Assembly (NCBI GenBank): GCA_904374465.1
Contig: CAJFFY010000037.1
Span: 1-33,964 of the forward strand
Reading direction: 5' to 3'
Length of the DNA stretch: 33,964 bases
Source of the DNA: an uncultured Subdoligranulum sp.
GTDB taxonomy: Bacteria > Bacillota > Clostridia > Oscillospirales > Ruminococcaceae
Both the position numbers and the translations under genes were made by a program. Each line of letters starts with the position of its first letter. The stretch's first letter is position 1. Below the pieces are notes generated by a model. That model did not search any database. It saw only the letters and a program-made list of their open reading frames with translations, and was not told where the DNA came from. Of this stretch, positions 1 through 9,320 are shown piece after piece.

Positions 1-24
1 ACAACAAAATCACGCTTTTGTTGT
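1..24. terminator. Inverted repeat at window edge, possible terminator
   Basis: A 9-bp perfect stem (ACAACAAAA at 1-9, TTTTGTTGT at 16-24) encloses a 6-nt loop. It has A's on one arm and T's on the other, as in a bidirectional intrinsic terminator for a gene outside the window. The stem is AT-rich, so the call is tentative. Confidence 0.4.
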
Positions 25-35
25 ATCGGTTTCTT

Positions 36-106
36 CGCGGGGTGCACCACTGCCAAGAGGGAACCCCGCGATCCGACGGGAACGGCACGTTCGGCCCGTT
101 CCGGTT
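36..106 (+). promoter_or_regulatory. Structured 5' leader of the giant adhesin gene
   Basis: Two stem-loops lie in the leader. The first pairs CGCGGGGT (36-43) with ACCCCGCG (63-70). The second pairs GGAACGG (79-85) with CCGTTCC (96-102) and is followed by GGTTTT, so it could act as a weak attenuator. No riboswitch consensus known to me matches, and no promoter is visible within the window. The pairing is seen in the sequence; a regulatory role is inference. Confidence 0.35.
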
Positions 107-148
107 TTGGTCCACCATGGGTACCCACGGCAAAAAAGGAGAAGGAAC

Positions 149-3100
149 ATGAAAGGAAAACACAAAGGCGTCAAAGGTTTGGCGGCAGGGTTGGGCGCAG
201 CATTGCTGGCAGTCTCCCTGTTCGCCACCCAGGCACTGGCGGCGCCCACGGATACGGGCGGCACACAGACCCGTGCGATAACGGGCACCGTCAGTGATAC
301 GGTATCCCCGGTGGGTACCACCATCAACCTGTTTGATTACTGGTTGCAGGGTCGGTATGACTCCGACAAGTCTACCCCCCAAAACTACCAGAATCTGGGT
401 ATCAACCAGGGGCATCAGCTCAATTTCCGGAACGTAACCGGTACGGGTATCAATGGATGGACCGGCACCGAGAAACCTTTTTCCGACATGGTGGAGGACA
501 CCCTGCAAGACGGCTACCCCAAGCTGGTATCCCAGTATGGCGGGGAATCGCTGCGCTATTTGTTTGACCCCTCTTACGCCCATAACGGCAAAGCCTCCTA
601 TTCCGATGTGGGCAATTTGCTGCAGATCGACAGCGACAACTATTACTACTACAATAGCCAGAAAAATTTTGCAGAGTATGACGAGGACAGCAATGCCTTC
701 GTTCTGTACAATGACTGGGCTGTTGCGGCCGGCGGCGCATCTCCCAACGGACAGTTCTTCCCCTTCAACGCGCTGTCCAAACTGTCCAATCCGCAGAGCA
801 TCCAGTCCACCAACGGTGCGATCAACCATTACTTCGGTCTGACCATGACCACCCGCTTTGTGCAGCAGGAGGACGGCCGGACCGAAGACGGAAAAATCGT
901 CACCTATGAATTCAGCGGCGACGATGACGTCTGGGTCTTCATCGACAATGTGCTGGTGGGCGATCTGGGCGGTATCCATGACGCCGCCAGCCTGAAGATC
1001 GACTTCTCCACCGGTGAAATCACGATCAACGGCCGGCATGACGGTACGTTGCGGAGCAAATACCAGAATGCCGGGCGGGGAGATGCTACCAACTGGGACG
1101 GCGATACCTTTGCCGACGGCACCTACCATACCCTGCGGTTCTACTACCTGGAGCGGGGCAACGTGGACTCCAACATGTCCCTGAAATTCAACCTGGTCTC
1201 GGTTCCCCAGAGCGATCTGCGCAAGGTGGACCAGCAGGGCAACCCTGTCCAGGGCGCACAGTTTGAACTGTACACCGCCAACGACAACTACGAGGCAGGC
1301 AGCAAAATTGCCACCGGCACCACCGATGGCGACGGCACCTTCGTCTTCCAGGATGACGAGGGCATGCTGCTCAGCCTGAATGACCTGAAGGAAAAGTACG
1401 GCGGCACCGGCCAGTCCGGTAAATTTGTCCTGAAAGAAATTTCCACCCCCGCGGGCTACCGTCCCTCCGGGGATATGCACCTGTACTTCCCCACGCAGGA
1501 GGGCTTCACCCAGGCCGTGCTTCTGAGCGGCAACGCCTGGGATACCGGCGCCTATGCCAGCCCCATCGTCACAGCCACCCTGCCCGACGTGCCCAAGGCG
1601 GCAAACGGGGACACGGTATATGATGATCCCGACCAAAATAACGGCACCTACTTTGCCGTGGTCCTGGCCAAGGATGCAGACGGTTACTGGCACACGGTCT
1701 CGGGCGATCCCCTCAACGGCTGGACCGTCTACAGCAAGGACGGCGCCAACGCGACGATGGAGGATGTGCTGCAGGCCGCCCGGGCGGACCAGTATATCTT
1801 CCAGCTGGACAGCAGCGGTGCCTATAAAGTCACCATCGAAAACCTGCCCGGCGACATCAAGACCTACTACCATATGCTGCTGGCCAGCAAGGGGCCGGAT
1901 GCTGCCGCTGCGGCGGAATTTACCGTCGCCTACTATTATACCGAGGCATCCAACCTCAGCGGTGCCACGGTGGGCAACACCCATCGGCTGAATTCCGACA
2001 TCCTGGACGATAGCGACCCGAGCTATTTTGAGCGTGAATTCTCGGTGCGGCTGTATGTGCCCAACATCAAGAATTATCTGCTGGTCCAGAAGGTGGACGA
2101 AAACGGCGAACCCATGGACAAAACCGCCACCTTCAACCTGTACACCGCCGACCAGGTGGATACCACCGGCGAAGTGCCGGTCCTGAAAGCGGATGCCCAG
2201 CCCTACGACACCGTGACCACCGGCAAGCTGACCTCGGAGGATAACGGCATCACGCTGGATTCCGCCGCCGTGTTCCCCACCCAGGGCCATACCCTGGATG
2301 TGGGGCAGACCTACTACCTGCAGGAGGCTGTCGCGCCGGACGGCTATACCGTCAACCCCACACTGGTGGAGGTCCGTGTGGATGAAACCGGCGTCTACGC
2401 CGATGCCGGCAATGCGGACGACGACATCAGCGTGCTGCACGGCGTGGGCCGCGTGGTGCGCAGCATGCTGCAGTTTGCGGTGCCCGACGAAATCAACACC
2501 AACCTCACCGACGTGACGGCGTCGCTGTACACCAGCAACGACTACCCGGCCGATCCGGTCACCGACAGCGGTGCCATCAACTGGTCCGCCTGGACGGATG
2601 CCCAAAAGACGCTGGATCTGTCCTACAACACCAACGGCCCCATCATCGAGTACGGCCCCACCTACAGCGAGAACGGGGAGCGGTTCTTCGAGGTGACCGG
2701 GGGCTGGTCCAGCATCCAGATCACCCAGAACTATGACGCCGGCGATCCGAGCTACAAGGAAGAACTGAAGGATGAAAACCAGAACCCGCAGGATCTGACC
2801 CGGCTGTTCTCCCGCAGCACCATCGTGCGGGTGCAGAACGAACCGGTCTCGGTCTCGCTGTCCGCGGACCAGCAGTTCACCGTGTCCAAGACCATTGCGG
2901 GCCGTGACTGGCAGACGGGTGACAGCTTCACCTTCACCCTGAAGGCCCAGAACGGCGCCCCCATGCCGGAGGGCACCAATGCCGACCAGGTTACCATCGC
3001 CTATGATCCCGGGGCCACGACCCACACCGCCACCTTCGGAACCATCCGCTATACCCAGACGGGTATTTATACCTACACCATCACCGAGACGGCTTCCGTC

Positions 3101-6100
3101 GCAACGGACCTGGTGCAGGATCCCCATACGGCCACGGTTACCGTGACGGTGGGGACCGACGACAACGGCCAGCTGAAGGTGGAGTCCGTCAACTATGCCA
3201 ACACCGACGCGGTGAGCAAGGCGGACGCAGACAACACCACGCAGGCGGCCTTCACCAACGCGGCAGGCCCCGTTACCGGCGACATCGAGGGCACCAAGCT
3301 CCTTACCGGACGTGACCTGGAGACGGGCGAATTCCAGTTTGTGCTCAAGCGGGAAACCGCGGGCCAGGACGGAACCTCCACCTGGACGGAAGTGAGCACC
3401 GTGGCCAATGGCGAAGCCACCTCCGTGCAGGACGGCCAGCAGGCAACCTTTGGTTTTGACAGCCTGCCTTTGCCGGCGCAGGACGGCGCCACCGCCCGCT
3501 TCCTCGTGGAGGAAGTGAACGGCAACAAGGGCGGCGTTACCTATGACGCCCATGTGTACCTGGTTACCTTTACCGTGACCCGCCAGAATGACGGTTCGTT
3601 TGCCGCAAGCAAGACCATCCAGCAGTTTGCCTCCGAGGCGGAGGCGATCTCCGGTACGGCCAGCGGCACGGATGTACCCGCCATTCAGTTTACCAATACC
3701 TACCAGGCCACCGGCAGTGTGACGGCACAGATCCATGCCACCAAGACGCTGGACGGCCGGGATCTGGAAGACGGGGAGTTCACCTTCCAGCTCAAAGATG
3801 CCAACGGCCACGTGCAGGAGACTGCCACCAACGATGCCGACGGCAACGTAACCTTCCCCGAACTGACCTTCACGGCGGCAGGGGATTACACCTACACCGT
3901 CAGCGAAGTGCAGGGCGACGCCGTGGGCGTCACCTACGATGACACCGAATATACGGTGGTTATCCATGTGACCGACAACGGCACGGGCGGCTTTGCCGTC
4001 ACCTACACGGTGGGCAGCGGCACGGCCACCCCCACCGCACCCGACCTGGCCTTTGCCAACAGCTACAGCACCCAGGAAGGCAGCTTTACCCTGCGGGGTA
4101 CCAAGCAGCTGGACGGGCAGGAGCTTACCGCCAACCAGTTCAGCTTCTCGGTGTATAACACCGATGCCAACGGACAGAAGACCGGCGATGCCATTGCTTC
4201 GGCCCGGAACGCCGCAGACGGCGCGCTGACCTTCTCGGCGGTGCAGTTCTCCGCCACCGGCACCCAGACCCTCTGGGTGGAGGAAAACAACAGCAACCAG
4301 ACCGGTGTGACCTACGACAGCGGCCACTACCTGGTGACGGTGGAGGTCACCGATCCCAAGACCGGCACCTACCAGGCCGCCGTGACCGGCCTGACCCGTG
4401 TGGAAGCCGACGGCACCCAGACCACGCCGGAGTATGCCGAGGGCGCCGGCCTGGCGTTTACCAACCGGTACCAGCCCAACGGCACCACTTTGACCATTCC
4501 GGCCACCAAGGAACTGACCGGCCGCGCCATCAACGCCGGGGAATTCTCCTTCCGGCTGAAGGCGGACGAGGGCAACAGCGCCAATGACCCGGTACCCGCC
4601 GAGGGCCTGACGACTACGGCCGCTGCCGATGGAAAGATTCAGTTCTCGCTGTCCTATACGCAGGAGGGCACCTACGGCTATACCGTCAGTGAGGTGCCCG
4701 GCACGCTGGGCGGCATCACCTACGACACCGCCACCTACCATCTGCAGGTTACCGTTACCGATGTGAACGGCACGCTGCAGGCCGGTTATACGGTGGACGG
4801 CGGCGCGGAGATCGTCTTCCACAATGAGTACACCATCCGGGAGGATGCCAAGATCACCGTGAACGGCAGCAAGACCACCAGCGCCCCCGAGGGTGCCGAC
4901 CCGAGCAGCTACCAGTTCAGCTATGTGGTGCGCAATGCCGACACCGGGGCCGTGGCCTTCACCGACAACAGCACCGCTGACGGAAACTTCCAGTTTGGCC
5001 TGACCTTCAACGCCGCAGGCACCTACCGCTATACCATCGGTGAGTTGGACAGCGGCGCCTCCGGCCAGGAAAACAAGGGCATCACCTACGATACGGCTCA
5101 GTATGACCTGACCGTTACGGTCACCGACAACGGCGACGGTACCCTGAGCACCAGCCAGGAACTGAAGAAGGCTGACGGCACGGTGGTGGAAAGCGCCGAC
5201 TTCACGAACGACTACGACGGCGGCACCACCCCGGTGGACCTGACTGCCGAGCTGAGCGCCACCAAGGTGCTGACCGGCCGCACGCTGCAGGATGGCGAAT
5301 TCCATTTCGTGGTGCTGGATGAAAACAACACCGAACAGGCCACCGGCCGGAACAACGCCGACGGCAGCATCACCTTCGGTTCGCTCTACTATACCGACGA
5401 GGACTACGGCACCCACACCTACACCGTGCGGGAGGTCGTCCCCGGTACGGGTGAAGGCCCCGGCGGTATCACCTACGACCAGAACAGCTTTACCTTTACG
5501 GTGGAAGTCACCGACAACGGCGACGGCACCATGTCCGCCACCGTGACCAAGCCGGAGGGCGGCATCACCTTCACCAACACCTACCAGGCCGGTGAGGTGC
5601 AGGTGCCGCTGACCGCCACCAAGACGCTGGACGGCATGCCGCTGAGTGCCGGTATGTTCCAGTTCGAGCTCTATGACGAGAACGGCACCCTGCTGCACAC
5701 CGTCAGCAACGACGAAAGCGGCAATGTGAGCTTCCCCAACTTTGTATTCCAGGACAGGGACCTGGGCGATGCCACCGAGAAAACCTTCCGCTACACCGTA
5801 CAGGAGAAGAACACCGGCCGCGCCGGTGTGACCTACGACGGGCGCAGCTACGAGGTGGCCATTACCGTCCGGGACGACGGCAACGGCCAGCTGCAGGCGG
5901 ATGCACCGGTGATCACCTGCGACGGTGCCGACGTTGAGACCATCACCTTTGCCAACACCTACCAGCCCGCCGATGCCACCCTGAACCTGACGGCCACCAA
6001 GACCCTGACCGGCCGCGACCTGCAGGACGGCGAGTTCGGCTTCACCGTACAGCGCCAGCAGGCGGACGGCAGCTGGAGCGATGTGGCTTCCGGCAGCAAC

Positions 6101-7606
6101 CTGGGCAGCCAGATCGCCTTCAGCCCCATCACCTTCACTGAAACCGGCACCTACACCCTGCGCGTTGCGGAAAATAACGGTGCGCTGGGCGGCGTGCTCT
6201 ACGACGACAGCGTGTACTACCTGACCGTGACCGTGAGCGATGCGGGCAACGACGGTCAGCTGGACGCGGCGGTTACCGCCATCACCAAGGGTACCCAGAA
6301 CGAAGTGGGCACCACCGTGCAGGACGTGTCCTTCACCAACCGCTACACGGCCCGGCAGGCCACCGTCACCCTGACGGGTGAAAAGACCCTCACCGGCCGC
6401 GACATGCGGGACAAGGAATTCAGCTTCTCGGTCTACGAGGGCGAAAACCTGGTGGGAAGTGCCTACAACCAGACGGACGGCACGCTGGTCTTCACCAAGC
6501 TGTACTACACCGCCCCCGGCACCCATACCCTGACGGTGCGGGAAAACAGCGGTGCCCAGGCCAACGGCATTGTCTATGACGACGCGGTCTTTACCGCGGT
6601 GGTCACCGTGACCGACGACGGCCAGGGCAGCCTGCAGGCGGACGTGGCCTACCCCGACGGTGCCATCCAATTCCAGAACCAGTACATCCCCACCGAGGCT
6701 CAGGTCACCCTGACCGGTGCCAAGGAACTGACCGGCAAAGCCCTGGAAGACCAGGAGTTCCGCTTTGTGGTCAAGGAAGGGGATACCTATGTGGCCACCG
6801 GCACCAACGATGCCGAGGGCAACATCCAGTTTACGCCGATCCATTTCCAGAGCGACGATGTGGGTGAACACACCTACACCGTGTCGGAAGTCAACGGCGG
6901 CAGAACCCAGATCACCTATGACACCACCGTCTACACCGTGACCGTCCAGGTCACCGACGACGGCAACGGCAAGGTGAACGCCCAGGTCACCTACCCCGAG
7001 GGCGGGCTGACCTTCCGCAACCGCTACGCCCCCACCCCGGTGGAGGTTGTGCTGCAGGCCAACAAGCAGATGACCGGCCGTGCCCTGACCGAGGCGGAGT
7101 TTATCTTCAAGCTGCAGGACAGCGACGGCAAGATTCTGGCCCGTGCCCGCAACGACGCGCAGGGTCTGATCACCTTTGCGCCCCTCAAGTTCACCCAGGC
7201 GGGCAGCTACACCTATACCCTGTATGAGGAAGCCGGCCAGGCCGAGGGTGTGACCTACGACGCCACCCGCTTCACCCTGACCGTGAAGGTCGTGGATGAC
7301 AACGGCGTGCTCAAGGCGGAGGTCCAGTATCCCGAGGGCGGTGCCATCTTCCACAACAGCTACCAGGATCCCGAGGAGGGTGACGGATCGGGCGACTCCG
7401 GTACGCCCAGCACGCCTTCCGGCCAGACTCCGTCCGGCAGCGGTGCTTCCGGTACGGCCGGCGGCGCCCAGGCCGGCGCCACCGTTACGATCCCCCAGAC
7501 CGGCGACGAGATGCCGCTGGAACTGATCATCGGTGTGCTGATCGTGGCGGGCTGCGCCTTTGTGGGCTTGCTGGTGGCGCGCAAGCGCAAGAACGACAAA
7601 AAATAA
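149..7606 (+). CDS. Giant LPxTG-type wall-anchored adhesin with 12 isopeptide repeats
   Basis: A 2485-aa surface protein. The ATG at 149 follows AAAGGAGAAGG at 7-nt spacing; the frame is open upstream to 107 but without a ribosome site. Residues 1-31 are a signal peptide with an ALA cleavage motif. Residues about 230-352 resemble the fibro-slime domain (GDDDVWVFIDN). Residues about 356-450 and 644-755 are SpaA/Cna_B-like domains. Residues about 909-2405 are twelve tandem Spy0128/FctA-like pilin repeats, each retaining candidate Lys, Glu and Asn residues for an intramolecular isopeptide bond. A Ser/Gly/Thr-rich linker follows, then the sortase motif IPQTG (2448-2452), a hydrophobic segment and an RKRKNDKK tail. 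Sortase should attach it to peptidoglycan as a protease-resistant stalk for adhesion or biofilm. No sortase gene or partner pilin is in the window, so single-molecule adhesin is preferred to polymerised pilin. The ligand is unknown. Confidence 0.9.
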   Translation: MKGKHKGVKGLAAGLGAALLAVSLFATQALAAPTDTGGTQTRAITGTVSDTVSPVGTTINLFDYWLQGRYDSDKSTPQNYQNLGINQGHQLNFRNVTGTGINGWTGTEKPFSDMVEDTLQDGYPKLVSQYGGESLRYLFDPSYAHNGKASYSDVGNLLQIDSDNYYYYNSQKNFAEYDEDSNAFVLYNDWAVAAGGASPNGQFFPFNALSKLSNPQSIQSTNGAINHYFGLTMTTRFVQQEDGRTEDGKIVTYEFSGDDDVWVFIDNVLVGDLGGIHDAASLKIDFSTGEITINGRHDGTLRSKYQNAGRGDATNWDGDTFADGTYHTLRFYYLERGNVDSNMSLKFNLVSVPQSDLRKVDQQGNPVQGAQFELYTANDNYEAGSKIATGTTDGDGTFVFQDDEGMLLSLNDLKEKYGGTGQSGKFVLKEISTPAGYRPSGDMHLYFPTQEGFTQAVLLSGNAWDTGAYASPIVTATLPDVPKAANGDTVYDDPDQNNGTYFAVVLAKDADGYWHTVSGDPLNGWTVYSKDGANATMEDVLQAARADQYIFQLDSSGAYKVTIENLPGDIKTYYHMLLASKGPDAAAAAEFTVAYYYTEASNLSGATVGNTHRLNSDILDDSDPSYFEREFSVRLYVPNIKNYLLVQKVDENGEPMDKTATFNLYTADQVDTTGEVPVLKADAQPYDTVTTGKLTSEDNGITLDSAAVFPTQGHTLDVGQTYYLQEAVAPDGYTVNPTLVEVRVDETGVYADAGNADDDISVLHGVGRVVRSMLQFAVPDEINTNLTDVTASLYTSNDYPADPVTDSGAINWSAWTDAQKTLDLSYNTNGPIIEYGPTYSENGERFFEVTGGWSSIQITQNYDAGDPSYKEELKDENQNPQDLTRLFSRSTIVRVQNEPVSVSLSADQQFTVSKTIAGRDWQTGDSFTFTLKAQNGAPMPEGTNADQVTIAYDPGATTHTATFGTIRYTQTGIYTYTITETASVATDLVQDPHTATVTVTVGTDDNGQLKVESVNYANTDAVSKADADNTTQAAFTNAAGPVTGDIEGTKLLTGRDLETGEFQFVLKRETAGQDGTSTWTEVSTVANGEATSVQDGQQATFGFDSLPLPAQDGATARFLVEEVNGNKGGVTYDAHVYLVTFTVTRQNDGSFAASKTIQQFASEAEAISGTASGTDVPAIQFTNTYQATGSVTAQIHATKTLDGRDLEDGEFTFQLKDANGHVQETATNDADGNVTFPELTFTAAGDYTYTVSEVQGDAVGVTYDDTEYTVVIHVTDNGTGGFAVTYTVGSGTATPTAPDLAFANSYSTQEGSFTLRGTKQLDGQELTANQFSFSVYNTDANGQKTGDAIASARNAADGALTFSAVQFSATGTQTLWVEENNSNQTGVTYDSGHYLVTVEVTDPKTGTYQAAVTGLTRVEADGTQTTPEYAEGAGLAFTNRYQPNGTTLTIPATKELTGRAINAGEFSFRLKADEGNSANDPVPAEGLTTTAAADGKIQFSLSYTQEGTYGYTVSEVPGTLGGITYDTATYHLQVTVTDVNGTLQAGYTVDGGAEIVFHNEYTIREDAKITVNGSKTTSAPEGADPSSYQFSYVVRNADTGAVAFTDNSTADGNFQFGLTFNAAGTYRYTIGELDSGASGQENKGITYDTAQYDLTVTVTDNGDGTLSTSQELKKADGTVVESADFTNDYDGGTTPVDLTAELSATKVLTGRTLQDGEFHFVVLDENNTEQATGRNNADGSITFGSLYYTDEDYGTHTYTVREVVPGTGEGPGGITYDQNSFTFTVEVTDNGDGTMSATVTKPEGGITFTNTYQAGEVQVPLTATKTLDGMPLSAGMFQFELYDENGTLLHTVSNDESGNVSFPNFVFQDRDLGDATEKTFRYTVQEKNTGRAGVTYDGRSYEVAITVRDDGNGQLQADAPVITCDGADVETITFANTYQPADATLNLTATKTLTGRDLQDGEFGFTVQRQQADGSWSDVASGSNLGSQIAFSPITFTETGTYTLRVAENNGALGGVLYDDSVYYLTVTVSDAGNDGQLDAAVTAITKGTQNEVGTTVQDVSFTNRYTARQATVTLTGEKTLTGRDMRDKEFSFSVYEGENLVGSAYNQTDGTLVFTKLYYTAPGTHTLTVRENSGAQANGIVYDDAVFTAVVTVTDDGQGSLQADVAYPDGAIQFQNQYIPTEAQVTLTGAKELTGKALEDQEFRFVVKEGDTYVATGTNDAEGNIQFTPIHFQSDDVGEHTYTVSEVNGGRTQITYDTTVYTVTVQVTDDGNGKVNAQVTYPEGGLTFRNRYAPTPVEVVLQANKQMTGRALTEAEFIFKLQDSDGKILARARNDAQGLITFAPLKFTQAGSYTYTLYEEAGQAEGVTYDATRFTLTVKVVDDNGVLKAEVQYPEGGAIFHNSYQDPEEGDGSGDSGTPSTPSGQTPSGSGASGTAGGAQAGATVTIPQTGDEMPLELIIGVLIVAGCAFVGLLVARKRKNDKK
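2875..7364 (+). repeat. Twelve tandem pilin isopeptide-linker repeats (within the adhesin)
   Basis: Twelve protein repeats of roughly 100-140 residues open with K-x-L-x-GR-x-L-x-x-GEF-x-F-like strands and close with F-x-N-x-Y. Each has T-x-x-E or an equivalent before a VTYD-like strand. The family is the streptococcal pilin isopeptide linker. The units have diverged: the sixth lacks the GR motif and the first ends FTNAA rather than FxNxY. The array therefore looks old rather than freshly duplicated, though local stretches such as CTGACCGGCCG recur and could support unequal crossing-over. Confidence 0.85.
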
Positions 7607-7648
7607 TCCCATCTGACAGGGACCCGGCGCTCCGGCACCGGTAAACCG

Positions 7649-7678
7649 CAAGGGCCGCGGCATTCGTCGCGGCCCTTG
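7649..7678 (+). terminator. Stem-loop downstream of the adhesin gene
   Basis: An 11-bp perfect GC-rich stem (CAAGGGCCGCG at 7649-7659 with CGCGGCCCTTG at 7668-7678) has an 8-nt loop and lies 42 nt after the adhesin stop codon. No T-run follows, so it may protect the transcript or assist the next hairpin rather than terminate alone. Confidence 0.5.
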
Positions 7679-7697
7679 TGGTGTCTGTACCAAGGGG

Positions 7698-7741
7698 AAA
7701 AAGCAGAGGCCCGTGGCGTATGCCACGGGCCTCTGCTTTTT
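7698..7741. terminator. Bidirectional terminator between convergent adhesin and gltX
   Basis: A 20-bp perfect inverted repeat (7698-7717 with 7722-7741) has a 4-nt GTAT loop. It begins AAAAA and ends TTTTT, so it reads as an intrinsic terminator in both directions, as expected between convergent genes. Confidence 0.85.
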
Positions 7742-7756
7742 GTTTGGAGTTTCTTT

Positions 7757-7782
7757 GCTTCTTTCTTTGCAAAGAAAGAAGC
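7757..7782. repeat. 26-bp perfect palindrome
   Basis: GCTTCTTTCTTTG at 7757-7769 is followed directly by its reverse complement CAAAGAAAGAAGC at 7770-7782, with no spacer. Lacking a loop, it is a poor terminator and looks more like a protein site or part of a dispersed extragenic palindrome. Confidence 0.6.
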
Positions 7783-7810
7783 AGGACATGGTACCCCTGT
7801 TACGGGGAGA

Positions 7811-9255
7811 TTACAGCGCCGCCAGGGCGGTGTGCAGCCGGGCGAGGGTTTCCTCCTTGCCCAGCATGGCGGCCAGGTCGGTACCGCCGCCCGGGGTGCG
7901 GCTCTTGCCGGAGAGGGCGATGCCCAGGGGATAGAGCAGCCAGCCGTTCTTCTTTTCCATCTGCTCGGCCAGGGCCTTGCAGGCTTCAAAGATGGCGTCC
8001 CGGTTCCAGTCGGCCACACCCTCCAGCACGGGCAGCAGGGCGGTCAGGGCCTCCTTGGCCGACTCGGGGGTGGTCTTCTGCTTTTTGTTGCGGTAGAGCT
8101 CGGCGTCGTAGGGCACCACGGCGTCAAAGAAGTCCAGCTGGGGCGGAATATCCTCCAATACCTCGCAGCGGGGCTGGAGGTTGGCACACAGCAGATCCCG
8201 GTCGATGGCGCGGTGCACGGCGCTGTCGATGAAGGGGTCGGCCAGACGGCGGAACTCCTCGGCGGGCAGGGCGCGGATGTAAGCGGCGTTGATGGCCCGC
8301 AGCTTGAGCGGGTCGAAGATGGCCGGCGACTTGGAGATACGGCTGGGGTCCCAGATCTTGATCATCTCGTCCAGGGTGAAGATCTCCTGTTCGCCTTCCG
8401 GGGCCCAGCCCAGCAGCAGCAGGTAGTTCAGCACAGCCTGGGGCAGGTAGCCCTTGGCCACCAGGTCCTGGTAGCTGGCGTCGCCGTTGCGCTTGGACAG
8501 CTTGTTCTGGGCGTCCTTCATGACCGGCGGGCAGTGGATGTAGACCGGCTTCTCCCAGCCGAAGGCGTCGTACAGCAGGTTGTATTTGGGGGTGGAGGAG
8601 AGGTATTCGCTGCCGCGGATGACGTGGGTGATGCCCATCAGGTGGTCGTCCACCACGTTGGCAAAGTTGTAGGTGGGCATGCCGTCGGTCTTGATGAGGA
8701 TCTGGCGTCCAGCTCGCTGACGTTGACCTCGATGTGACCGTAGACCACGTCGTCAAAGCCCGCCACACCGCTCTCGGGGATCTTCTGGCGGATGACGTAG
8801 GGCTCGCCGGCGGCCAGCTTGGCGGCCACTTCCTCCTCGGAAAGATTGCGGCAATGCCCGTCGTAGTGGGTCATCTCGCCGGCGGCGCGCTGGGCCTCGT
8901 GCAGCTCGTTGAGCCGCTCCTCGGTGCAGAAGCAGTAGTAGGCCTTGCCCGCCTTGACCAGCTGCTCGGCGTACTGCTTGAACATGCCCATCCGCTCACT
9001 CTGGACGTAGGGACCCACGGGACCGCCGATATCGGGGCCCTCGTCCCAGGTCAGGCCGGTGGCCTTCAGGGTACCGTAGATGATGTCGGTGGCGCCCTCC
9101 ACCAGACGGCCCTGGTCGGTGTCCTCAATGCGCAGGATGAAGGTGCCGCCGTTGTGGCGGGCCTGCAGGTAGGTGTACAGCGCGGTGCGCAGGTTGCCCA
9201 CGTGCATGTAGCCGGTGGGCGACGGCGCAAAGCGGGTGCGAACGTTGGATGCCAT
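7811..9255 (-). CDS. gltX: Glutamate-tRNA ligase, broken by a one-base frameshift
   Basis: Charges tRNA-Glu with glutamate in the cytosol. The first frame holds the Rossmann domain with the HIGH-type motif HVGN (residues 18-21). The second frame holds MPTYNFANVVDDH, the KLSKR loop (about residue 253) and the anticodon-binding domain. Frames switch near 8705/8706: restoring one base (T on the plus strand) gives the standard SELDDQILIKTDGMP and a normal 481-aa protein. The gene is normally essential, so a sequencing or assembly error is more likely than true inactivation, unless another copy exists. ATG at 9255 has AAGGGG upstream and is preferred to a TTG six bases earlier. It is transcribed from its own promoter just after hflX. 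Class I synthetase identity is clear. Confidence 0.9.
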
Positions 9256-9290
9256 AAGCAAAAACCCCTTTTTTGTCTGTTTCTATCGAA

Positions 9291-9319
9291 AGTATAGCGG
9301 CCCCGGAGGGGCCTGTCAA
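9291..9319 (-). promoter_or_regulatory. gltX promoter
   Basis: On the minus strand TTGACA (9319-9314), a 17-nt spacer and TATACT (9296-9291) form a near-consensus housekeeping sigma promoter between the hflX stop and the gltX start. The spacer contains the short hairpin GGCCCC-TCC-GGGGCC. Confidence 0.8.
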
Positions 9320-9320
9320 C

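Noticed and set aside
7676..8737. Long plus-strand open frame opposite gltX
   Set aside because: It is antisense to a clear synthetase gene and has the Gly/Val/His/Gln-rich composition of a GC-rich shadow frame.
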